From contig JARGXX010000013.1 of the NCBI GenBank assembly GCA_030374765.1, positions 1,178,001 to 1,242,000 of the forward strand: a DNA stretch of 64,000 nucleotides, in the 5' to 3' direction. Both the position numbers and the translations under genes were made by a program. Source of the DNA: Agarophyton chilense. Lineage: Eukaryota; Rhodophyta; Florideophyceae; Gracilariales; Gracilariaceae. The number at the start of each line of letters is the position of its first letter. Position 1 is the stretch's first letter. The notes under the pieces are model-generated. The model was not told the DNA's origin and did no database searches. It was given only the letters and a program-made list of their open reading frames with translations. Shown here one piece after another: positions 1-9,508 of this stretch.

Positions 1-122
1 CTAAGAGAACAGACACGTAATCGCTGGCGCTCAGGCAGAGAGACAAGCACCTTTTCATGCTGTTCTTTTTCTTCTTCTTGTTGAGGTCAACAGCTTTGTA
101 TTTCTAAGCTGAGGGAAATCAT

Positions 123-662
123 TCAGTAAAATTTTTCTCTCTTGAGGAAGGCCAAGAACTTCTGTGGTTCATGTTGAATTAACTCTTGTAAGTTTTCTCT
201 ACTTTTCTTTGGGAGACCAGCTAATAGATCTCTACGGGCCGCATTTTTTCGCGGGCATCGAAAGACAACATGTTCGCAATCTTTCTTCACATTTGTTCCA
301 CAATCACATCTAAGCGTTTTCTTTTCAACAAAGGTTGCGACTGATGTGACCTCGGAACGTGTGTTGTTTAGAATGACATTTTCACATCCATTTTTGGCCT
401 CCGTTGGAGATCCGTCTGCGTTCTCATTTCGCTCCGCCCGAGAGGAAACGGATCGGAGTCAGGCACACCACGTGAAGGCGAGATGCACGTGGCTGTTCTT
501 TTTAAACACCTTTCGGTGTCGTTCAAGGCCTTTGGTCTGCAGTTGCACATTATTCCATTTCTGTGTAGATTTGAGACAAGAGGATGCACGCACGTTATAT
601 GCCCCACGAAACCTTGATTCGCTTTGCAGCACCATACTTCTCCAATTCCTGCAAAGGTGCAT
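123..662 (-). pseudogene. LINE-type retrotransposon 3' fragment (ORF2 C-terminus)
   Basis: Read on the minus strand, about 80 codons ending at a TGA at 123-125 carry a C-x-C-G ... C-x2-H-x4-C motif (CDCG then CEHVVFRCP) followed by a basic tail. This is the usual C-terminal zinc-finger-like end of non-LTR retrotransposon ORF2 proteins, which lies after the reverse transcriptase and any RNase H. Upstream, to about 662, coding-like stretches continue in shifted frames, so the copy is degenerate. No poly(A) tail or target duplication was found, and the reverse transcriptase core is absent. The family assignment rests on this one motif and its position next to a stop. Confidence 0.45.
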
Positions 663-2739
663 AGAGTTATGACATCACATCCTACCATATGTAAACATTT
701 GAAGACGTTGGACTGCCTTTTCCGCCAAGATATTACGCGTTTTAGATCTTAGACGAGGTAAATGTCGAATAGACACCAGGGATCTATGGTAGGCCGGACG
801 ACGGAATAACGAAGAGGAAAAGCTTCACCGTCGCAAGGGCTGCAAGCAAAACACTGGGGAAGACAACGAAGTCACAGCCAGATTATGTCTCAACCACTTT
901 GAACGCTTGATGCTGGAAAGGTGAGCGTAGTCATTCTGTCCCTCATCAGTGTGGATTGCGGCTCGATGCCTACTAGAGCCAGAGAGCATGGAGACAAAAA
1001 AGAAGTCACGTTTTGGAAGCGCGCTCGTGATACCAGGCTCATCGTAATTGTTTCAGTCGCCCACAGGCGTCACTAATTGCATCGCAGTTTGGTTTTGTTT
1101 GTAATGGCGTTAGTCTTCGAGGATAAAGTTTACATTAATCATTGGGAGCGGCGTGCGAATATCGTGATTAGACGCTAGTTTCCCGCCAAGTTGAAAGCTG
1201 AATGTTTCCAAGCACCACTCCCCTCATGTGACGGTTTGTGCAGTAGGTCACAACACAGCTAAAGACGATATCAAATCGCAAGGACGCGTTACAGACCTTT
1301 GAACTTTATAATTGGTAACGGTTAAAACAAGTTTTAATGACATTCATCTTACTGACATAAGCACCAATGCAATTCCCCACCAAAACAACCAACTACCCTT
1401 TCTTCTACGATGAATGGCTTTTTCTTTCTTTAAACTCTATATAAAAAAAGGAGGGAATGTAGATGTAACCTACCCAGAGTAAAAGCATTCAAGGAGTGAA
1501 GGCTTGTGGAGTAGTATTTCAAAGATAGCTCTTTAATGTGAGGGTTCTCTTTGGAGTGTCACTAGATACTAATACAAGCGCATAATCTTGCGTGGCTTAT
1601 TGAAAATGTTTTCGATGGGACTGTTACAACTCCCACTCCCCCGCCGTTCCAGAAAGTACACAACATAATTCTTATAAAGGTGAAGCAAACTTGAAAACCA
1701 TACTCGGGGTTGATGCGGAACGAGTACAAAGATGAGAGCCATCCAATACTTTAATGAATGGTTTATTAGTCTCCTGCATCGTAACTCCTCAGAACTACGC
1801 ATATCTCTTAACCAAAGAACAGAGCCGTTCCAGACTTCGACGATTTGCAATAACAATGATCCGGACAACAAACAGCCTCGTCATTGAATGTATTATTTTG
1901 CTTTGCTGGGGACAATCGCGGCTTGTATGTAGCGCTTAGTTACGTGCTGACGATCACGAAAAAGTGATTCTGGCAATGCTGAGCAGAGGGCATCGTGAAA
2001 TATACACATGGAGGCCATGGAATAGTTCTGTCATTCTCATTCGAGGCTGAAGAAACGCACAGACATCGACTTACTTGAACGGTCGATTTTGTCGACGAAA
2101 GAGGCTGATCGGTGCGTCACCGTTAAATGTAAAGTGCTGGTCAGCGAAATCACGTCGTGTTTCGGGGGGGCCTTTGTGATGCGATGTTGACAAAGGTGAC
2201 GGGAATATAATAAGGGCAAACCCCCCGCATACTGTCTTTGATTGTGATGATGCAACCATAAAATCTTCTGGTTTTTTAAGAGCGCGAGTTCGGTTCTATC
2301 ACACGCATCCAAAGAACGAAGCCCCGAGTTCGCATCCACTACAATACTCTGTCATGATAGTGCCTTGCAATGTACAAAACGTGAAATGCCACCGCATTAA
2401 TTCTTGACTTGTATTCTGTTTTTTGCAGTCACGTCGATGTATAGAAGAAGACCATATGGAAATTGAAAACTAAAAATGCAACAAATGAGCTGTGTACCGG
2501 GTACCAAGAACCTACACACACATTCAAGTGCAATGAGCGGGCGCAGGATTGAGTGTTGTGCGCTCAGGACGAACAACATCGAGATTGTCTCGGACAAAGA
2601 CGGGATTGTTAAATATCGCGATATACATGGAAGAGTGAAAGTCACACCATACCAGAAGGTGCAAACTACACACCACGATCACAACAGAGATGCAAGACAA
2701 GTATTACGCTTTCACTTTCAGGGGCACTGGCGTGAAGCA
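663..2739. other. Intergenic, no gene recognised
   Basis: About 2.1 kb with only short overlapping reading frames on both strands and no protein family signal. It probably holds the 3' flank of the inositol phosphate kinase gene and worn repeat sequence. No tRNA, rRNA or clear repeat was seen. Confidence 0.5.
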
Positions 2740-4149
2740 TCAAGGGGGTCCCTGCTGTGAGGGGTGGTTTTCACGTTCATCCTCCTCAGGCCGACCCGGG
2801 GTGTCATTGTCATCCGAAATACTGAGGGATGACTCAGATGCTGAAGGTAAATCATTCCACAACGTATCAAAGGTGAACGCATCACCGTCAGTGGCTGGCA
2901 AGTCCATTTCAATTTCTCTCGAAGCAGAACGCTTTTTGGCCTTATGGTCTAGAACATCTTGCACAGCATTTCGCATGGAGAAAATTGGTTTTGCTCTGCA
3001 AAATCGAATCGAGCGTAGAGCATCCAAAATAGTGTTCAAACCAAGGATGTAACCTTCATCTCGCGTTCCGTCTGTAGTAGGATTCCAATGTGCAAAGTCG
3101 ATCATACGCACATCACACTTGGTGCGTCTGGTAAGTCCGACAATATTGTCCTCCGAAATGCGCGCATTAGGGTTTATGGTATGTAAATGTCGCAACGCTC
3201 TCGACCACAAACGGTACGGTGCACGATTGTCATTGTCGTATATGAGCAACAAAGAAGAGCCGATAAACTTGTATGAAGTGTTTTGTTCAAAATGGTGGAG
3301 AATATCCTGTATCATTTGTTGAAAACGCTGTGCAACGTCGGTTCGTACGCCAGATTCATCGGTGAGAAAAAAGGTGAGAACGTCGCGTAGAGTAACACGG
3401 TTGGACATGGAGACGGAGTGGCTCTGGGCTTTGTTGCCGGTGACATGGGCCATTGCGCGATACATGGACAAGCCTTCAAGTCGGCATCCTTCCGAACGTG
3501 AGCCGGTGACAAGGTCAAGAGCGTTCATTTTCAACTTCTTGAACAAGTTGGTCTCCTGCTCCTCCACGGTGTGAATTCCCATCTTGATATCGATGACACA
3601 CGGGCGCTTGTAGCTGAAGACGAGGTTCTCAATCTTGATGGAGCTTGGATGCACTCGTCCATGGTAGGCAGGGATGAGGCGACTTGGCCAGTATCCGTTC
3701 TGCGCCATTTCGTAAAAATCAGCCTCTCTCTCCGGGGCTTTCTTTACCAATGTATGACCCTCTTTCTTGAAGGAACCACCATGGCCGGCAGCTTGGCGGA
3801 ACGAAGGGTCGCGCTCATCATTGTGTGGTGGAACTGGAGTGGCCTTAAAGATGGCTGGCAGCACAAACTGGCCAGCGTTTGACATGGAAACACAGTCATC
3901 GGACATGCCCGGGGGCCTTTTCAAGGTGACCAAAGTCTGCATGTCGGAGTCGGGAGCGGGATGAGGCGAGGTTCTTCTGAAGCGGTCCGAAAGCTTCTTC
4001 TTGTGGAGCTTGGGGGCGTCCAGGGAAGGGGCGGTTCCATGACGTTGACGCTCGGAATGTCGCTCTCTTCGGTGAGTGGGGGCAGAACCGGAGCGCTGCC
4101 TGAGCAATTTCATTGCGCCGTCAAGCGAGGGGCGGTGCGCACTATGCAT
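2740..4149 (-). CDS. Inositol polyphosphate kinase (IPK/IP6K/IPMK family)
   Basis: A soluble kinase that phosphorylates inositol phosphates (IP3 to IP6 or pyrophosphates). The family signatures appear in order: P-x3-D-x-K-x-G (PCVIDIKMG, about residues 183-191 from the chosen start), the SSLL motif (SSLLLIYD), the metal-binding IDF motif (MIDFAHW), and a final EGYILGLNTILDAL helix. The frame is open to 4413, but its first ~88 residues are low-complexity Pro/Arg encoded by C-rich sequence, so I start at the ATG at 4149; the ATG at 4113 is also possible. The N-terminal ~120 residues are basic and unconserved, and the C-terminus is acidic Ser/Asp-rich. The gene is divergent from the PH-kinase gene at 5365. 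Which inositol phosphate it uses cannot be told from sequence. No intron is needed. Confidence 0.88.
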   Translation of the reverse strand: MHSAHRPSLDGAMKLLRQRSGSAPTHRRERHSERQRHGTAPSLDAPKLHKKKLSDRFRRTSPHPAPDSDMQTLVTLKRPPGMSDDCVSMSNAGQFVLPAIFKATPVPPHNDERDPSFRQAAGHGGSFKKEGHTLVKKAPEREADFYEMAQNGYWPSRLIPAYHGRVHPSSIKIENLVFSYKRPCVIDIKMGIHTVEEQETNLFKKLKMNALDLVTGSRSEGCRLEGLSMYRAMAHVTGNKAQSHSVSMSNRVTLRDVLTFFLTDESGVRTDVAQRFQQMIQDILHHFEQNTSYKFIGSSLLLIYDNDNRAPYRLWSRALRHLHTINPNARISEDNIVGLTRRTKCDVRMIDFAHWNPTTDGTRDEGYILGLNTILDALRSIRFCRAKPIFSMRNAVQDVLDHKAKKRSASREIEMDLPATDGDAFTFDTLWNDLPSASESSLSISDDNDTPGRPEEDERENHPSQQGPP

Positions 4150-5364
4150 CAAGGCGATGGGGGAGGTGATTAAGCAATAGGGAAATTTTGCGGAAGAGCG
4201 TGAGAAGCGGTGGGTGGGGCCGGACGCAAGCCAAGACGCGAGGGTAGGGGGAAGGCGGAGGAGGGGGGGGAAGGGGGGCGTGCGAGTGCAAGGGGGAGCA
4301 GTCGAGTGCAAGGGGGAGCGGTCGAGCGCAAGGGGCAGCGGTCGAGCGTAACGAGGGGCGAGCGGGCGCACCGTGGGGGGGTGGGGGGGGGGGGCGGGGG
4401 TAGTCAAGCGCAAGGTACCTTCGGTAGGTGCACAGCGTGCGGGCGCGCGAGGCGCATGTTATGTTGGGGAGCAGCTGCGCTACAGCGATTCGGTCGGCCA
4501 CGCTGTCGAGTAAACGCGTCACGTCGAAACGCGACGCCGCAGCGCATCAGCGCCGCCCTTCCGCTCTTTCTTGTCTGCGCGCTGACGTGGCACACCACAC
4601 AACAGCGTTTGCTGCACAACACTGCCACGTATCCACTACACCACGTACACACGATGCGACACACGTATCCACTCAGCCACGTTTTCCACGGTGCCAGCTC
4701 TCAGCGACACAATGTATCACATAAACGCATCACACTTGTCAAACTGCATTACAGTGGGCGAACGAACAGTATAGTATACAAGCGACGACGACCAAGTAAA
4801 AGAAGAGAGGTATCTGTCTGTTTGTGCGTGATGGGAGCCGTCACGCAGGAGAAGTAGGCATCACGCTGTAAACCAGCAGCGCACGCACTCGTGACCGCCG
4901 CCGTGTACACGCCGCCGTGTAGATACATCGTCTGCGAGCGCTGTACGTGGCCAGCTCTGTGAGCGCTTGTGCGTGCGCGTGCTCGCGCGCCCTCTCCGAC
5001 ACGTGGCATACACGCTGCTGTGCGCAACAGTTGTCACATTCCCGCACATTAGCGCACACACACGTGCGACCGTGCAACCGTGCAACCCGCGAATTTCTTG
5101 TGTCCATCCTTCCGTTGGCGCTGACGGTACATTGCCTGGGTCTTGTGACACAACCCCCTCCTCCCCCACCAGGCCCTCCTCCCTCACTCCATTTTTTTTC
5201 TTGCCGTCCGTTTCGACTTCCTGGCGCCGCCTGCCCTTACCCCTCGCGCCGTCCCACGGCGGCTTTAAACCGTCCTTTCTCTTCCTCTTCTCTATCTCAC
5301 ACCTCGCACCGCTGCGCCGCGACCCCCCCCCCCCCCCCCCCATTCTTGCCACCGTGCCGTGTCT
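4150..5364. promoter_or_regulatory. Divergent promoter region between inositol kinase and PH-kinase
   Basis: A GC-rich 1.2-kb spacer between two divergent genes. It has G-homopolymer runs at about 4375-4396, which are C-runs on the strand encoding the inositol kinase, and a 19-nt C-run at 5323-5341 that ends about 23 nt before the PH-kinase ATG. Both genes therefore have C/pyrimidine-rich sequence just upstream on their coding strand. Long Pro/Arg/Gly-rich frames here are composition artefacts. No TATA box is obvious. Confidence 0.4.
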
Positions 5365-6480
5365 ATGGTTCAGTTGCGATACGCTGCCGACTCCAAGGAG
5401 TCTGACTGGCTTGTTCGCACCTGCGTGCAGAAACATTCCATCTTCTCCCGCCCGGACACCAAGGAGCGGCGTCTGTTCTTCAAGTTGCGCGGCTCCACCC
5501 TCACAGCCCATCCGGAGCCATCGTATCCGGAGCTATGGCGCTCGCCTGTCCAGCAGCTTTGCTCCCTCGACCAACCCTCGTATTCGTTTGAGCTGCGCTT
5601 GGAAAAAGTCACCATCACCTTGCGTGCCGAGTCGCCCGACGCGTTTGCACGCTGGATTGACGCTTTGAACCGTTCCGCCGGAACGTCGTTTGAACGCTTT
5701 TACAAACGGGAGCGATGCATTGGACGTGGTCATTTTTCGCAAGTATATCAGGCCAGTGATCGTTCCACCGGCGATAAATTCGCTGTCAAGGTGATTAAGA
5801 AGGATAAGAACGACGTGGAGAAGAGCAAAAAGTTCATCAGGCGCGAGGTGAAGGTTTTGTCCACTACAGACCACCCTAATCTTGTTCGCGCCGTTGATTT
5901 CTTCTCGCATCGAGGAAAGCCACACATTGTGCTGGAATACGTTGAGGGAGGTTCGTTACGAGACCTCATTCGAAAGAAGAAGCGATTGAGCGAGTCAGAA
6001 GCCCGACCGATCTTGCGAGGAATCCTGAATGCCGTGTGTTACCTGCATTCCGTTAACATTGTGCACCGCGATATTAAGCCGGAAAATGTGTTGATGGAAC
6101 GTCAAGACCTGCCGAAACTAACTGACTTTGGGCTTGCAACTTTTGTCAATGAAGACAACAAAAATATTCACTCTGTGGTGGGCACTCCGAGTTACGTGGC
6201 ACCAGAAGTCATTAGAAACGTGCCGTATGGACCGCCTGCGGACGTGTGGTCTTGTGGCGTTCTGCTTTACTTTATGCTTGCGGGAGAACGACCATTCACC
6301 GGCGACTCGAGAGAGGACATCAAGCGCGCTGTTTTGGCTGGAGACCTCAAGTTCCCCAGTCAGCTTTTCGGCGATTGCTCACCCGAGATTAAGCACTTGA
6401 TCAATCTGATGCTAAACTACGAGCAAAGACTGCGAATCAGTGCAGAAAACGCTCTGCAACATCCATGGCTAGCGCGCTGA
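5365..6480 (+). CDS. PH domain-containing serine/threonine protein kinase (CAMK-like)
   Basis: A 371-residue protein. Residues ~10-105 look like a pleckstrin homology fold: beta-strand pattern with FFKLRGSTLTAH, then a C-terminal helix with the conserved Trp in DAFARWIDAL. Residues ~113-371 form a complete kinase domain: glycine loop IGRGHFSQV (119-127), Lys142 in AVKVIKK, catalytic HRDIKPEN (234-241), DFG (254-256), activation segment GTPSYVAPE, and a DVWSCGV helix. The activation segment and helix resemble CAMK/CDPK-type kinases. The chain ends right after the kinase fold (HPWLAR), so there is no calmodulin-binding or EF-hand tail. The start is the ATG at 5365, preceded by a pyrimidine tract. 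PH domains usually bind phosphoinositides or proteins; membrane recruitment is inference. No intron. Confidence 0.9.
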   Translation: MVQLRYAADSKESDWLVRTCVQKHSIFSRPDTKERRLFFKLRGSTLTAHPEPSYPELWRSPVQQLCSLDQPSYSFELRLEKVTITLRAESPDAFARWIDALNRSAGTSFERFYKRERCIGRGHFSQVYQASDRSTGDKFAVKVIKKDKNDVEKSKKFIRREVKVLSTTDHPNLVRAVDFFSHRGKPHIVLEYVEGGSLRDLIRKKKRLSESEARPILRGILNAVCYLHSVNIVHRDIKPENVLMERQDLPKLTDFGLATFVNEDNKNIHSVVGTPSYVAPEVIRNVPYGPPADVWSCGVLLYFMLAGERPFTGDSREDIKRAVLAGDLKFPSQLFGDCSPEIKHLINLMLNYEQRLRISAENALQHPWLAR

Positions 6481-7493
6481 TGACGCGCGCGAATGGACAC
6501 TAATATATGTACAGGAGACCAGTGTTTACTCGGTTTTGTAAGAGGCGTGTATAGAGAAAGAAAAACCAAAAGAAATGGCGTTTGTCTAGAGAGACAGCTG
6601 ACTCGAACAACGAGGGCGACAGCACAGTGGTCTACGTAACAAGGCAACGTGAGCGCAACAGAGAAAGCAAATGTTTTCTTTTTTTGGCTTTGCTTACCGT
6701 GCGCTGCATTGTTTGCCGCGTTGATGTTTTTGCATGTGTCAATTCTTTGTAGAAAAGCGTTGTAGATGTAGAAAGAGATGGATACACCCCCTACCGTGAC
6801 CGCTTTACACACCTGACGCAGCGTGCGCTGATACAGGTGGCGAACCGGTAGCTCAGCGCTCTATCCCATTCCACCGCACACACAAGCTGCTCGCGACGGC
6901 TTCGTCTGCAAGAGCGTAAGCACGCGAACGGTCGCAAACACAACCGTTCTTCGGCGCGCGCTGTGACTTGGATTCGCACGCGTCCCGAGGGGACAAGATA
7001 CAGCGAATAAAAGCAAGAAAGCAAGCGCCCCGCGACCAGTGTTGGAGACGAGTGTCTACGAAGACTTACCGTTGGCCGGCAGAATTTTTGACCGACAGTG
7101 ATGCCACGTGGTGCGTCGCCGTCGAGAAGAAAGGACAACTGCATGCCCGCCCGCACTCACGTCTCGTTGATTGATTGATTGACATCAACAATGGCTGCGC
7201 GCAACGGCACGCGTTGTGTGCGTGTCGCGCGTCACGCCGACCCTCAAAGTATGAACCTCAAATCTACACGCGACACACGTGTCAAACAGGTACGTCGTGT
7301 GTACTAGACGTACGTGTACAGCGTACCACTCTGTGTCGTCTATCCTTTTGCTTTTGCCCTGGCCTTGGCACCGTCGGCGTCCCTTACCATACCTACCGAT
7401 CCCCTCCTTCAGCCAGCCTCACACCGCATCTCACCCAAGCATTGCTTCTTGTTGATCGCCCGTCACTGTTCGTAACACACCTCCCGAACTGAA
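6481..7493. other. Intergenic, 3' flank of kinase and 5' flank of RPS29
   Basis: About 1 kb with no convincing gene. The last ~150 bases before the RPS29 ATG are pyrimidine-rich (CCTTTTGCTTTTGCC and similar), which fits a ribosomal-protein leader. Short frames on either strand have no family features. A stretch near 6838-6880 faintly resembles a tRNA but lacks a proper B box. Confidence 0.45.
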
Positions 7494-7664
7494 ATGGGCC
7501 ACGAAAACATCTGGGGATCTCACCCGAAGAGGTACGGCAAGGGTTCTCGCTGCTGCCGCGTCTGCGCGTCGCGCATCGGTATCATTCGCAAGTACGGCTT
7601 GGACATTTGTCGCCGCTGCTTCAGAGAAAACGCCAACAACATTGGCTTCTACAAGTACCGCTGA
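7494..7664 (+). CDS. RPS29: 40S ribosomal protein S29 (uS14)
   Basis: A complete 56-residue protein, the normal length for eukaryotic S29. It begins [18 protein letters not shown] and has the zinc-binding pattern C21-x2-C24 ... C39-x2-C42 (CRVC and CRRC), the conserved [15 protein letters not shown] segment and the GFYKYR end. It binds 18S rRNA in the head of the small ribosomal subunit. ATG at 7494 and TGA at 7662-7664, with no intron. It lies tail to tail with the ankyrin gene that ends at 7909. Confidence 0.97.
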   Translation: MGHENIWGSHPKRYGKGSRCCRVCASRIGIIRKYGLDICRRCFRENANNIGFYKYR

Positions 7665-7908
7665 TTCTCTTTCATTTGCGTTGTATTCGCGTCCTGTGGC
7701 CCTGCACCCGCCCACCATGCATGCGTTTTCCCCCGCGGCCATGTCATGTACAATGATCAATTCGCGCTCGTGCGCTCTGCTCTGTTCGTCTTGACTTTGC
7801 GTAGATCATCAGCTTATGCTTTTTTTTAATGGGTAAACCGTGTTTTGTTATATCTTTTTGAAAGCGTCATTTACTTGTCACTGCGTTGTATTATGTCCCA
7901 TTGCCCAA

Positions 7909-8793
7909 TTATGTCTTTTTCCCTCCTTCTTTAATCTTGATCGTCACTTTAACATCGTCTACTTTTACAGCTGGTGTTGCGCTTGCTGACCCCTCCCCCT
8001 TTGCTTTCACTCGCACTACAAATTTTGCATTTTCAGTTTCTTCAGTGATCTCTCCATTCTCATTCACCGTGGTCTTTTTACCGCTCTGCTCTTTGTCTTC
8101 TTCCTCTTCCTCTCCTTCTTCAAGTTCAGTAGACTCGTCCAATAACTGCACTAATTCCTTTAGTCTGTCGTGATTGCGGTTCGCCACAAAAAACCTCTTT
8201 GCCGGCGTTTTTTCCAGCATTTCCTCCGCAATCTCCACAGCAAGCTTTCCAGCAGAGCTCGTTATGTTCGCATCCGCACTGTTTTTGATCAACATCCTTG
8301 CCGTGTCAACCTTCACATAGCCAGTAGCCATGTGCAACGGCGTGAATCCTAACACATCCTGCTTGTTAATCGTCGCACCCTTCTCCAAAAGTTTCTCACA
8401 AAGCGTTGGCAAACCATTTCCAGCGCAAAAGTGAAGAGCCGTTCGTCCGTTCACGTCACAAGTATCCGCAGATATACCGTCGTTTAACATGCTTTCAATC
8501 TTTTCCACGTCCGCATTGTAGCACGCCTCTATGAACGCTGTCTCCGGCTCTGAGAGACCCACAGTGGATATGCCCGCCTTTGATGGCGCCTGGGATGGCC
8601 CCTGCATGACGTTTTCATCAGGATTATCCTCTTCTCCTTCTGCTGCTGACATGAGCACAACTCTCCACGAACGTCTTGCTAGCGCTTGCGTTTGGGCTCT
8701 CGAATTGTGACATGTTCTGCTCTCTAGTGTTTTTGAATTCGATTTGAACGTGGTGCTCTGCAGACTGGATGGAAAAATGAATCCTGCAACCAT
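7909..8793 (-). CDS. Ankyrin-repeat protein, possibly plastid-targeted
   Basis: A 294-residue protein. Residues ~82-180 hold about three ankyrin repeats with clear signatures (GRTALHFCAGNG, GFTPLHMATGY). After them come a less regular helical part, an acidic run (EEGEEEEEDKE, about 225-235) and a Lys-rich tail. The first ~47 residues are rich in Ser/Thr/Arg, lack acidic residues and carry Phe near the start (MVAGFIF), which resembles a red-algal plastid transit peptide; targeting is inference. A second in-frame Met (residue 48, position 8652) would give a protein without this leader. Ankyrin repeats mediate protein contacts, so the partner is unknown. No intron. Confidence 0.8.
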   Translation of the reverse strand: MVAGFIFPSSLQSTTFKSNSKTLESRTCHNSRAQTQALARRSWRVVLMSAAEGEEDNPDENVMQGPSQAPSKAGISTVGLSEPETAFIEACYNADVEKIESMLNDGISADTCDVNGRTALHFCAGNGLPTLCEKLLEKGATINKQDVLGFTPLHMATGYVKVDTARMLIKNSADANITSSAGKLAVEIAEEMLEKTPAKRFFVANRNHDRLKELVQLLDESTELEEGEEEEEDKEQSGKKTTVNENGEITEETENAKFVVRVKAKGEGSASATPAVKVDDVKVTIKIKEGGKKT

Positions 8794-9508
8794 GGTAAGC
8801 CAGGTCTCCGGCTGGTATATGGGCTCAGAGGGTGTCGTTGAGAGTATTCACTCAGTTACAATTTGAGATCCTTGCGAGAGCTTGTGAAAAGAGAGAAACA
8901 GAGAAACTTTTTCGATTTGTTCCCACCGTTGAACAGCTTGAAACTGAGATGAATCCCGTCGTTGATACTTTTTGACTATGTTAGTGACCGTGTTTCGGAG
9001 ACCGTCAGAGCACAATTACAGATTTTGCTAATCAACGGAGGTTGGGATTGAAAAATGTGACATCGACGAATTTGTGGCTACAAACCATCTCGTATTACGC
9101 GTGTTTGCTGGCCATTGGCGGATATCTGCCCATCAAATTGAAGTTGTGCTTCAACCTCAACCTGCTCCGAGGTTTTTCTCTAAACCCGAGAAGGTTGTCA
9201 GACGGATACATCCGGGCAGCTTTCGCTGCAAAACGGTGGGTGTTGAAGTTATTGGACCCGTTTGACCGTAGCAATCAAACCGTAGCAATCAGACCGTAGC
9301 AATCAGACGACCAAGCTCTCCATTCTGGGAGTGTGTTCATGGATTTTAGCCACGGAGTCTTGCGTTTCTTTCCAGCTCAAAAAGACGCCACGTCGCGACA
9401 ATGTTAGTTTTTAGGGCCTCTTCAAAAGAAGAGGCTGTAAGATCTACTACAGGTCAGAGATAGCAAGCTAAAAACCACTTGGCTATATACAACACAAAAT
9501 ATTCAAGC
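8794..9508. other. Intergenic between ankyrin gene and CDC6
   Basis: Upstream region of the ankyrin gene and downstream of the CDC6-like gene. It includes a short 14-bp tandem repeat at 9264-9305. The remaining small frames are not convincing as genes. Confidence 0.5.
9264..9305 (+). repeat. 14-bp tandem repeat, three copies
   Basis: The unit GACCGTAGCAATCA occurs three times head to tail; the middle copy starts A instead of G. A partial fourth copy follows. Confidence 0.85.

Noticed and set aside
4210..5668. Several long overlapping frames on both strands
   Set aside because: Low-complexity Pro/Arg/Gly/Ser composition from C/G-rich DNA, mutually overlapping, no domain; the strong genes on either side explain the region.
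6838..6880. tRNA-like stretch (GGTAGCTCAGCGCTC)
   Set aside because: Resembles a D-arm but there is no B box (GGTTCGANTCC) or closing acceptor stem at the right distance.
8170..8352. Plus-strand frame opposite the ankyrin gene
   Set aside because: Antisense shadow of a well-supported gene.
9042..9299. 85-codon frame before the 14-bp repeat
   Set aside because: No family signal; a competing frame overlaps it and it lies in the promoter region of the ankyrin gene.
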